A stretch of 12,200 nt of DNA from the NCBI GenBank assembly GCA_003024985.2, contig PXIH01S0000204.1. One strand, 5' to 3'. The stretch comes from Euperipatoides rowelli (Eukaryota; Onychophora; Udeonychophora; Euonychophora; Peripatopsidae). Of this stretch, positions 1-7,981 are shown in pieces. The notes under the pieces are model-generated. The model searched no databases, was not told the origin of the DNA, and saw only the letters and a program-made list of their open reading frames with translations. A program made the position numbers and the translations under genes. Positions within the stretch are counted from its first letter, which is position 1, and each line of letters begins with the position of its first letter.

Positions 1-160
1 AATATCCTTAGGGGCCATGACCTTTTATTTTAAAGTTGCTATTATAATGCTGCAACAATCAAATTATATTTATACTATACCATAATTATTTTATACTGTA
101 TTTATCATCTTCATGTATTAATTGTTTCTACAAATAAACGCAATAATAATAATAATGTCA
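1..160 (+). repeat. Probable 3' end of a non-LTR retrotransposon with (AAT)n tail (partial)
   Basis: This stretch has no coding potential. It ends with an AATAAA signal (133-138) followed within a few bases by an AAT microsatellite (143-157), the usual look of a LINE 3' UTR and tail. The rest of the element would lie left of the window. Directly after it, from 183, a Ty3/Gypsy integrase reading frame begins in mid-protein, so the tail sits at what looks like an insertion junction. The clade cannot be told from a tail alone. A host gene 3' end is the main alternative. Confidence 0.35.
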
Positions 161-182
161 GCAGCATTAAAATAATAATCAA

Positions 183-1085
183 AGGGAGCCAATGATTGAT
201 AGACCTATTCCAGTTCGATCATGGGAAAGATTAGCATTTGATTTTTCCACTTTAAGCAGAAGGACTATTTGACAATAATGGATTATTTTGGTAAATATGT
301 AGAAGTTCAACTACTGAGTACCACAACAGCTAAGGGTGTCATACAGGCATTGAAAACAGTATTTGCTAGGTTTGGTATACCAAGTGAATTAGTATCTGAT
401 AATGGCCCACCATGGGACTTTCGGGAAGTGAAAGATTTTTCCTAAATTGGGATATTAACCATAACCCAGTTACACCATATAATCCTCATTCAAATGGTCT
501 GGCTGAGTTGAGAATTCAAACTCTTAAAAAATCACTGATTAAAGCTGATCAGGATGGAAAGGATTTGTTTGTAGTCTTGATGGACAATAGAAGAACACCA
601 ATAAATGGACTCCAATCCCCAGTTGAGTTATTGATAAGCAGGAGAATTCAAACACTGGTGCCCACATTGCTTGAAAAACTTCATCTGCATTATAAAATAG
701 AAGAAACAAGAGCAAGACTTGAAATGTTGTAGAAAAGGCAACACAGATATGGGGATAAGGGCACTAAAGATCTCAAACCATTGAATGTAGGGCAGGAAGT
801 TTGGTTTATACTGGAAGTTCCAGGCAACCTGGAATAATTTGGAAAGTGGGACCTCAGATGCGTTCTTACAATATAAGGAGCCTAAGGGAACATGAGTATA
901 GAAGAAATAGATATCATTTGCGACCTAGGACTATATACAATGGGAAGCACACAGAAGAGTTAGCCAAACAGCAAACTCAAGTCAGAATAGCTGAGGATTA
1001 CCATGATGAGGAAATTGAAAGACCATCCTCCATGATAGAAATTCAACATCAACAAAGGACAGCCTCGAGTGCCAAGCAGTGGTAG
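183..1085 (+). pseudogene. Ty3/Gypsy retrotransposon integrase, decayed and 5'-truncated
   Basis: This is the C-terminal part of a Gypsy-type Pol polyprotein. Integrase joins element cDNA to host DNA using a D,D,E triad. The fragment opens with a typical pre-core stretch (VRSWERLAFDF; first Asp codon 240-242). It continues in another frame with MDYFGKYVEV and ends that frame in SDNGPPWDF (second Asp 398-400). It changes frame again into VTPYNPHSNGLAE (Glu 505-507). The conserved region DNRRTPINGLQSPVELL follows. After a TAG at 730-732 the frame reads on through KDLKPLNVGQEVWFI, then shifts to RSYNIR...YRRNRYHLRPR, which is the integrase C-terminal GPY/F-like module. The three catalytic residues therefore survive, but in three different frames, with a TGA at 270 and at least three frameshifts. 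Protease, reverse transcriptase, RNase H and the HHCC zinc finger are absent, cut off at the left junction. It is a dead copy; assignment to Ty3/Gypsy is firm, the subfamily is not. Confidence 0.88.
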
Positions 1086-1828
1086 GGCAATTATTAAACC
1101 TCTGAGATATAGAGACTAGTCCTACTTTGGAGTCAACCAGAGAATATTGTGAAATCTGTTCGAGAGTTGTTTATGAAAATTGTCAAGACTTTAATTTTAA
1201 ACTTAGTATTTGAATTAGTAATTAATATTTAGTTAATTGAACATTATCCTTATTAAAATTGTTATTAATAGTTTGTTGTTGTAGAGGTAATGCAATTGTT
1301 TTTTTTTTGTTTTTTTAAAAAAGATTTTTACGGCATGTTATGTTGCAAGTTAAATGGCAAACATTTATATTTCTAATAAATACAGTAGTGATTCCGGTCC
1401 TAGCCGAGTGTTACACGTCCAACAATCCATCTAAACTAAAGTTAAAACAATGTGTCTTAATTATAATTATCTGTCATAATTAATAATTTACCTTACCAGA
1501 ACATAACAGTATAGAGCTCACATCTAGTCCCATGGTAACCTGTGATGTCCAAGAGAATGGAACATACTGTACATTGTTTTATAAGTTTATTTTGTTATTG
1601 GTTTTGTTTGTGTCTGGTCTGTCTGGGTTACTTGTCAAAATAGACCCTAGATACTGTATTTAAGTGAATTCATTATTTTAAACATGTAATCTCCAATTCT
1701 TCTGTAACTTTGTTTGTACCCACCTCATTTTGGTACCATGGGGTCTTATATCATAATTTGTCATTTCCCCAGTTGTGTTTGTCTTGCTGGTTCCATGTTA
1801 GGCACTAACTCTTTTATTAGGATTTGGA
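1086..1828. other. Non-coding stretch after the Gypsy fossil; possible LTR end near 1415
   Basis: I find no gene here. The first part should hold the 3' end of the Gypsy element. An AATAAA (1376-1381) lies about 30 bases before TGTTACA (1409-1415), which is compatible with the 3' edge of an LTR. However, no clear polypurine tract or matching TGTAACA start is visible, so the LTR is not established. The remainder (1416-1828) is AT-rich sequence with no motif I can assign. Confidence 0.3.
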
Positions 1829-2150
1829 TTTTTAAAAAAATCAAAATGACCTTTAATAAAAGCTGAACATACCTCTATTTACATGATAAATCATTACAAA
1901 GAAAACAGCTGTAGAAAGAGTTTCATTATAAAATTAATCTCGGACCCAGATTTTTGTTGTGAAATCTTCCTTTTGTAATCTCAGACAAAGGATAGGAATA
2001 TTGTCAATTTTATCTTTAAATAACTTTTTTTTATACATTTTAAATTATTTTTTTCCAGTGGAATTTTATTTTTTAGTACCAGTAATTATCCTTGAAAATC
2101 AATATTAAAAAAAAAAATTAAAAAATCCATTACATTTGACCTTTAAGTAA
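1829..2150 (+). repeat. Interspersed repeat, copy A (direct)
   Basis: This copy matches 10491-10802 over its full length, at roughly 80% by eye. Shared blocks include GAAAACAGCTGTAGA, TTATCTTTAAATAACTTTTT and GAAAATCAATA followed by an A-run. Both copies begin with the same 14 bases (TTTTTAAAAAAATC). Each also carries TGACCTTTAA near both ends (here 1847-1856 and 2137-2146, 290 bp apart), so the edges look like short direct repeats. It has no coding potential. It could be a non-autonomous element or a dispersed satellite monomer. Confidence 0.85.
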
Positions 2151-2834
2151 TCTAACAATTTCATTCATTATTGTTAGGTCCTGTAATATAATGCAGATTA
2201 TTTCTTCAAACAATTTAAATCTGTTAATTATTAGGCATGTAAAGCCAGTCCAACTGTAAGCATATACAGTACCGGTATATTCAACAAATATTTGTAATTT
2301 ATATGCTTACGGTATAATCTATGGGAGATACAATTGCACAAATATTTATCATTCATCTCTATCTTTTTTGTGAAAACAAAGTATAACACATGTTAACAAA
2401 CAAAAGTTATTCTATTAATATTAAAAGCAGGAATGAAATTATTTTTTAAACATTTTTTTTTATATTTAAAGGCTACGATTTAGATAGAAAGCAATGCACA
2501 TGTAATGTATTTTAAAGGGGGGGGGGGATTGCCCCAATAAACACAACAAAACATTGAACAAAATAAACAAAATGCCCATGACAAGATCTACACCCGGGTA
2601 CACTCACCCAGATTCCATACTTAACTCCACAAGTAATTATAGCGGGTTATATAAAATTATATTATCAAAAAACAACTTACAGCCATTAATCCGCCATTTT
2701 CTCTGTACAATCTCAGCCTCCAGGTGTAGATTGTCATTGTTATACAAAATTCTAGTTCTGAGGCAAAATAAGGCCAAATCCTCAGCTTAGTACCTTTAAA
2801 AACTGCTGCATTTCTAGTTTTCCATATTATTTAT
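2151..2834. other. Non-coding AT-rich stretch with an 11-base G-run
   Basis: I find no gene here. The stretch holds the inverted repeat at 2256-2310 and a run of 11 G at 2517-2527. An open frame at 2554-2790 has no domain, no compositional bias toward coding and no recognisable homology, so I do not call it. The sequence just before 2835 may be an eroded upstream part of the LINE reverse transcriptase that follows, but I cannot align it. Confidence 0.4.
2256..2310. repeat. Perfect 11-bp inverted repeat with 33-bp loop
   Basis: GTAAGCATATA at 2256-2266 is exactly complementary to TATATGCTTAC at 2300-2310. The loop contains GTACCGGTAT (2269-2278). It could form a cruciform or hairpin, or mark the ends of a very small foldback element. 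No coding sequence or target duplication is obvious around it. Confidence 0.7.
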
Positions 2835-3948
2835 TTTGAAAATAGAGTTAAGTCAACAATTGACTTTTATCTATAAAACTCGACACTGACACTATATACT
2901 TTGATTTATCTGCCGCTTTTGACACGGTAAATCATCGTCTCCTTATAAATAAACTATATAAAATTAAATTTTCACACTTGTTTGATTTCCTGGATTCTTG
3001 ACTATCTGAAATCCAGAATTATTGTTGTAAAAGTTAATGACTGCTTTTCTAATAGAAAATAGATAACTAATGGTCTCCCACAAGGTGCAATATTATCTGG
3101 TTGTCTTTTTTGCATATTAATATTTCTAAGCGATCTTCCAAACAATATAACTACTACTAGCCTATACTTCTCTATGCTGATGATGTCAAACTTTTAAGAA
3201 ACATTAAAGAATCAAATGACATAATTGCTTTACAAGATATAAATCGTGTCAAACCTTGGTTTGACTTAAATAATCTTTTAATAAACCATAACAAAACAAA
3301 TTCCATAAACTTTTCTCTTAAAAATAATGATAATAAATATCAGTTGAATAATCTACCTATCAAAATTTCTGATAACCATAAAGATCTAGGTATCATATTT
3401 GATAGTAAATTCACTTTCAAAGAACACATAAATCATATTATAAAAAAAGCAAATAAATCTTTTGCTTTCATCAGGCATAACATTAAGTATTTATCAATAC
3501 AAGGATTTAAAATAATTTATCCCACTTTTATTCAACCAATATTGATTATGGTCAAACCAGTATTTTTTACCTCAACAAAGGAGACCTATCAAAACTTGAA
3601 TCTCGTTTCAGAAACTATACCAAAGAAATATCATGTCTATATAATAAACCTTATTTAGATAGATTAAAAAAAATACATGGAATAATGTCTCCTTGTCAAA
3701 GATTCACTAGGAGAGACATTATATTCATCTTCAAAGAATTGGTTGTTTTGGATAACCAAAATAAATATTTCACACTTTCTTCTGACAATACTAGGAAAAT
3801 AAACCAGTACAAGATTTATATACAGTATAACCGGACATCCAGGAAAAGTAGATCAATAGATCATAGAAATGTTGACTTGTGGAACAGGCTTTTTATGTCC
3901 ATTTTCTGTGACAAAAGTTTTACCGGTTTCAAAAAATGGTTAGATTAA
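2835..3948 (+). pseudogene. LINE reverse transcriptase (ORF2 C-terminal part), frameshifted
   Basis: The enzyme copies the LINE RNA into DNA at the nicked target site. In order I see these motifs. A pre-palm segment ends in STIDF (from 2835). Motif A is YFDLSAAFDTVNH, with its Asp at 2903-2905. WILDYLKSR follows in a second frame, then motif B, NGLPQGAILSG (about 3069-3100). Motif C is YADD (3173-3184), back in the first frame and intact. The thumb region is KDLGIIFDSKFTFKEHI, and after a shift near 3590 the C-terminus reads SPCQRFTRRDIIFIF and finally LWNRL...GFKKWLD with a TAG/TAA-bounded end at 3946-3948. There are at least four frame changes plus an in-frame TAG before motif B, so it is not functional. 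The C-terminal LWN...FK..LD signature fits the CR1/Jockey group. The 5' half of ORF2 is missing. Confidence 0.88.
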
Positions 3949-4662
3949 TTTCTTTTAAACGATTTCTTTTTGTCTCAATCCCTACAAAATTCATATAATT
4001 AATGGTAATAGTTTAAACTAATTCCTTTTGAACGAAAATATATAAATTGGGTTTTTAATGAGAAATATCTATAATTTATAGTAAATAGAGTATAATGCGA
4101 GTAGTGTGTTATACAAAAATAATGCAAGTTGATAATTACGACTATAAACAAAGATGTTAAAACTGTAAAGCACTAGACAAGAAAAGTAAGGTCTTTAGCT
4201 GTTGGGATAAAAAAAAAAGAAAAAAATAAGAAAGGAATTTTTGGATCTAAGAGAAAAAGAAGAATTTAGGCAAAGGAAGAAAGAGTTGTATAATTGATTG
4301 AATTAATTAAATGTAGAGAATTATGTATTGAGAATGACATGTATTTGTTTTAAGAAATCTCCAGAAGTTCTTTTTTCTTGTTTTATTTGATATTTCCTTA
4401 GATATGTAAATAGCAAGATATTTTATATTTATCTGTTCTTACTGAAATTTGATATCTTTGTATATCATTTATCGTTGAATTTTGATTACATTTGTATTTA
4501 TTTAAAAAATGACATGTAATATTTTTTTATTCTGTTATATCTAGAATTCAAGATATTTTTGTATTTAATTTACTGTACTCATTTAAATGTATTTTATCGA
4601 CCATGCTATTTCTGTATATTTTGCTTTTTAACAGATAAAAATCATTAATAAATAAATAAATA
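3949..4662 (+). other. 3' UTR and (AATA)n tail of LINE-P
   Basis: This is AT-rich non-coding sequence directly after the reverse transcriptase stop codon. It runs into ATTAATAAATAAATAAATATT, a short tandem tail of the kind CR1-like elements use at their 3' ends. The right border is taken as the end of this tail, because from about 4663 the sequence belongs to the opposite-strand element or to filler between the two. Confidence 0.6.
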
Positions 4663-4846
4663 TTAAGAAAAAACAGAAATAATACACCAATACTGATATC
4701 AAAACTGAAATAGCTACACAAAATCAAAAAGATACATATAAATACAAATCTGAAAATATATACATATAATTAAATCAAAAATATATATACAAAACTAAAC
4801 AGGAAAAAAATATTAAGACATGATGAGGGGTATCGATTTAAAATAA
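4663..4846 (-). other. 3' UTR of LINE-M
   Basis: This is AT-rich non-coding sequence downstream (minus strand) of the reverse transcriptase stop at 4847-4849. It shows no open frame and no clear tail repeat of its own. The tail at the junction reads AATAAATA on the plus strand and so belongs to the opposite element. Confidence 0.45.
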
Positions 4847-6108
4847 TCATCTTCCAAGTAAATGTCTATCAAGATTTCGTTTAACGCTTGTATACGATTG
4901 AGTAATTAGTAAGTTATTAGGTAATTTATTCCAAATCTCTATTCGTCGATTAAAAAATATCACAGGATTTCTGAGATTTTTTATAATTAATCGCCAGTTT
5001 GTAATCATGATTGCATCTTGTAGGGTTAGATGACAAAAAAATAATTATTATTTACATTATGTAGCATAATTTCTTTATACATGAATATTAGGTCTCCTCT
5101 AATATAGCGTTGATAGGGTGACATAAGGCTTTTCAGCTTTTTAAGCCTATCACAATAGTTCATAAAATAAGTGCCTTTTATACGCTCTGAAACGTTTTTC
5201 CAAACTGATAATGTCTCTCTTAGTTGAAATCCATATAGCAGATATTGCATATTCAAATACGGGTTGTATGTAAGTTGTGTATAGAGTTTTGAAGGAAGAA
5301 GGGGATATAAATTTGAAAGAATGTTTAATAAAACCAAAAGATTGATTAGCCTTTTTTATTATGGAGTTGGTATGAGGACCAAAAGTGAGTCTTTTATCAA
5401 ATAAGACACCAAGATCTTTGTAGCAATCGGTATTATATATCTCATCATTACCTAATTTGTAAGAGTTGAAGACAGACTTAGAATAAACAGATGCTGTAGA
5501 TATTTAGTTTTGTTGTAATTGGTTTTCAGAGAGTTCTTTTCAAACCAGTGTAAAATCCGATCTATGTCAGCTTGAAGTATTTTGGAATCATTAGAATCCA
5601 TAATTGTGCGAATAAGTTTGATATCAGTGTAAAGTATTAATTCGGATTGAATATTTGCAGGCAAATCACATATGAAAATAGTGAATAGTATACCTGATAA
5701 TATCGAGCCCTGTGGAACTCCTCTTGTTAACGGAGTCAAGCTAGAGATAGATTCATCTGATTTTACCACAAATTGCCTATCCGATAGATAGTCTAACTAT
5801 AGTTGAATCAAATTTCAGTTTAATCAGTTTTTGAATAAGGATTCCATGAGCAATTGAGTCAAAAGTTGCTGGCAGGTCAAAGAATATGATGTCAGTAGGT
5901 TTGCCCAATTCCCATCCATTAACATAAACCTCATTAGAATGTCTCAAATTATCTATAGCTGAAGTTCCTTTTCTGAAACCTACCTTATGTTTAGTGATAA
6001 CATCAAACCTTTCAACATGTGATTGAATTCTGGTCAAAATAACTTTCTCAACGACTTTGGATATCAAAAAAGAAATAGTTATAGGGTGAAACTGTTCAAT
6101 AAAAGAAC
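4847..6108 (-). pseudogene. LINE-M reverse transcriptase (ORF2 C-terminal part), decayed
   Basis: On the minus strand the motifs run in order. HPITISFLISKVVEKVIL comes first, then VGFRKGTSAIDNLRHS and motif A, DIIFFDLPATFDS (Asp codon 5878-5876). DYLSDRQFVV follows after a frameshift near 5790. Motif B is GVPQGSILSGILF, intact. The catalytic site reads YTDIKL (about 5631-5614), where the sister element has YADDVKL, so one catalytic Asp codon is gone. The thumb follows as KDLGVLFDKRLTFGPHT and FKTLYTTYIQPVFEYA, partly in another frame from that of SPYQRYIRGDLIFMYKE. The C-terminus reads FFNRRIEIWNKLPNNLL and ends LDRHLLGR with TGA at 4849-4847, a typical CR1/Jockey-group finish. Several frameshifts and the damaged active site make it inactive. 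The N-terminal reverse transcriptase motifs lie in the deletion at about 6108. Confidence 0.9.
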
Positions 6109-6425
6109 ACTCAAATGCCATTAGACAGAGAAAACCATAATGTTTCAAACTTACTGTGTAATGAACCATTAAAATCAATACACTCAACAATAAAATTAGA
6201 TTTATAAAAAACTAGTAAACCACCAACCCTTAAAGTTCTACATCTATCTTTTCTCAATACAGAGTAACCATCACATAAAATTTGAGAGTCAGGGGTATTA
6301 GGTTTTAGCCAAGACTCAACAATCAAAAATATATCTAAATTATGATACACCATAAAAGCATTAAATTCATTAATCTTATTAAGTAAAACTCTAACATTAG
6401 TATATGCTATAAATATATAACCAGT
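6109..6425 (-). pseudogene. LINE-M APE-type endonuclease, N-terminal part only
   Basis: In the family this domain nicks the target DNA to start reverse transcription. The visible part begins FIAYTNVRVLLNKINEF (an equivalent of the N-terminal lNaRSL..K motif). It continues with NLDIFLIVESWL, which carries the catalytic Glu of the ETWL-type motif, and NTPDSQILCDGYSVLRKDR. Next comes GGLLVFYKSNF, matching the G-rich strand of the domain, and it ends near ETLWFSLSNG. The later catalytic motifs (GDFN, the SD and the SDH motifs) are absent because the sequence jumps straight into reverse transcriptase at about 6108-6120. It lies only about 20-40 bases after the ORF1 stop, so ORF2 translation would need reinitiation or a similar mechanism. 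No convincing ATG in the right frame is visible at its start. Confidence 0.85.
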
Positions 6426-7492
6426 AATATCATTTAATTGCTATTTAATACATTTTTTTAAACCACTATTATCAATATTACAATTATTTATTTTTGATAC
6501 ATCAATTGAATTCCCATCATCATTGATAGTAATATCATTAGAATTGTCAAAACTGACTTTTTCAAGATTATCTCCACCAGGGAGCTTATCAGAAACTTTT
6601 CCAATAATTTTATTTCTACCATTATTCCCACCAGACAAAACAGTGAGTTTAGACTTATGTACAGTATAATTTGGTTTTTATTAATTATAAAACTTTTGCC
6701 AGATGAATTCTTGACCTTTAGTTCATCACGTAAAACATTAAATATTGCACGTTCATTTAAAGTTCTACCCGGGGCAAAATAAGCCTTTTCATTAATAGCA
6801 TTTATTCTGTCCCTTACCATAAAACCTTTGGAGAAGAATTGCCATTATAATTTTTCAGAAGGAAATCTAATCTTTATCAGACATATTGCATCTTTATTTT
6901 TTATCTTCAATCTTCCAACTTCAACTGAGCCGTCTTTTATATCAAAATTTGCAGACTTTAAAAGGCTCAAGATAAAATCATAATGGCTCACAAAACCATT
7001 CTTACCAACATCACATTCCGACAGTCCAAAATAACAGTAGATTTCTAGATCTTTTTTTAACTTCTTCTGATTCATCCACAGCAGTTGCAACTGTTTTTAA
7101 CACAGTGGACTCAAATTTTCCTCAATTTTAGATGATAAAGTCGATAGATCACTCAAAGTACTTTCAAGAGGTGGACTGCATGAAACTATACTAACCCTCT
7201 CCGAAATATTTATTTTTTCCTCCAGATCTATAATTCTCGATAAACCATCATTCAGTTTCGATTCCAAACCACCGTTACTTTCAACGAGACCTCCAACAAT
7301 TCCCTCACTAGAGGAGATTTTTGAAGACATACAATCAAAGTTATTACACATTTGATTGAATTTAATTATAATTTCAGAGTTAATGCTTTCATGTCTCTCA
7401 ATACAATTTTTAACTTCTTCAAGACCAGCCTGAAGAGAGTCAACTTTATTTTCTATTTTTCTGATGCAATCATTAGTTGAGAGGAAAGGCAA

Positions 7493-7645
7493 ACAAAATT
7501 TACATAACCACGTAAGACTGTTACCACAAATATAATCAAAAATATCTGTAGTTAAACCTGAACAATTTTGATGGTATCCATTAGTACGCATACTGGAGTT
7601 CATCATACTATCAGTCTCTCGAATCTCAACTCCACAAATAATGCA
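7493..7645 (-). other. PHD-like zinc finger immediately after the 2A site
   Basis: Four residues after the 2A proline the protein reads CIICG, then YHQNCSGL, and W-L-C-K-F-C. The spacing C-x2-C...H-x2-C...C-x2-C and the Trp two residues before the last pair are those of a PHD finger. The middle Cys pair expected about three and five residues before the His is replaced by Ser and Arg, so one zinc site looks incomplete. PHD-type fingers occur in ORF1 of several CR1-like elements. Confidence 0.7.
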
Positions 7646-7654
7646 ATCCATTTT

Positions 7655-7714
7655 TGGTCCAGGGTTTAATTCAATATCTCCTGCAACAAGAAGTAGTATA
7701 GCTAGAAATACGCA
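7655..7714 (-). other. 2A ribosome-skipping peptide in LINE-M ORF1
   Basis: Residues 73-92 of ORF1 contain a hydrophobic run followed by LLLVAGDIELNPGP. This matches the 2A consensus D-V/I-E-x-N-P-G-P at every fixed position, with a Leu-rich upstream part as in known active examples. In 2A translation the ribosome fails to form the bond between the final Gly (codon 7660-7658) and Pro (7657-7655) and carries on, giving two proteins from one frame. Related motifs are known in APE-type LINEs of marine invertebrates. Activity here is inferred from the motif only. Confidence 0.92.
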
Positions 7715-7981
7715 TTTAAACTCGTTTAGTGAAACTCCAAATCTCATAGATTTGGAGTTTCTTTTAACACGACCATATATATCATACTCCAAAACATGAC
7801 ATAAAATTTTCTCTTGAATATTGTATAATCCAATGTCCAGGAATGAGCATAGTAAGGGCCTTTGAATAGTCACATGTTTAGCTAACGTTACATCTAAACA
7901 TGACAAAGACAAAAAGCCAGCACAAAACATCAAGAATTGAAGTTTATGATAGCCCTCAGTATCGATAGCATTTCTAGTTCA

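Larger units (their letters stand above)
2835..4662 (+). mobile_element. CR1-like non-LTR retrotransposon, 5'-truncated (LINE-P)
   Basis: The element keeps only the reverse transcriptase part of ORF2 (2835-3948), then about 700 bases of AT-rich 3' UTR ending in AATAAATAAATAAAT (near 4648-4662). A 5' truncation and a short tandem A-rich tail are the expected outcome of target-primed reverse transcription. ORF1 and the endonuclease are missing. The 3' UTR (3949-4662) shows no open frame of note. The element meets the related minus-strand LINE tail to tail at about 4662. Confidence 0.85.
6441..7930 (-). pseudogene. LINE-M ORF1: 2A leader, PHD-like finger, coiled coil, RRM-like RNA-binding protein
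   Basis: ORF1 proteins coat LINE RNA and help form the transposition particle. I use the ATG at 7930-7928; no in-frame ATG lies between it and the stop at 7981-7979. Residues 1-91 are a leader ending in a 2A motif (LLLVAGDIELNPG, then P92). Next is a PHD-like zinc finger (C96/C99, H120/C123, C143/C146), then a predicted coiled coil (about 155-250) rich in L, E, S and I. The first open frame stops at 7097. After a frameshift the protein continues with a RRM-like core (RNLLLFGL-type strand, VGRLKIKNKDAICLIKI). After an in-frame TAA (6847-6845) comes INEKAYFAPGRTLNERAIF and VLRDELKVKN, the usual ORF1 C-terminal domain. A further frame change near 6650 leads to an N/D-rich tail ending at 6441. 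The first 278 codons are open and the rest is decayed. Total about 496 codons. Confidence 0.85.
4663..7981 (-). mobile_element. CR1-like non-LTR retrotransposon with 2A-containing ORF1 and internal deletion (LINE-M)
   Basis: Read on the minus strand from 7981 down, the element has a leader and ORF1 (7930-6441), then ORF2 starting almost at once with an APE-type endonuclease (about 6420-6120). A large deletion follows, then reverse transcriptase (about 6108-4847) and an AT-rich 3' region to about 4663. It is a nearly complete layout for a two-ORF CR1-like element, lacking only the middle of ORF2. The protein sequence is clearly related to LINE-P but not the same family (for example KDLGVLFDKRLTFGPHT against KDLGIIFDSKFTFKEHI). 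No A-rich tail of its own is visible at the 4663 side, so that border is uncertain. The 5' border is also uncertain: the in-frame stop at 7979-7981 is only the coding limit. Confidence 0.85.

Noticed and set aside
1336-1415. TGTTATG...GTGTTACA as a short complete LTR for the Gypsy element.
   Set aside because: Only about 80 bp, the ends are not proper inverse matches, and no polypurine tract lies before it.
2517-2527. Run of 11 G, similar to the Copia polypurine tract.
   Set aside because: The following bases (ATTGCCCC) do not start like an LTR and no pol sequence precedes it.
2691-2700. CCGCCATTTT, whose complement AAAATGGCGG resembles a YY1 site or a gene start.
   Set aside because: The frame after ATGGCGGAT stops at once (TAA), and a single 10-base match is not enough to call a promoter.
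2554-2790. Open frame of 78 codons on the + strand.
   Set aside because: No domain, no homology I can recognise, low-complexity flanks; its length is not remarkable for non-coding sequence.
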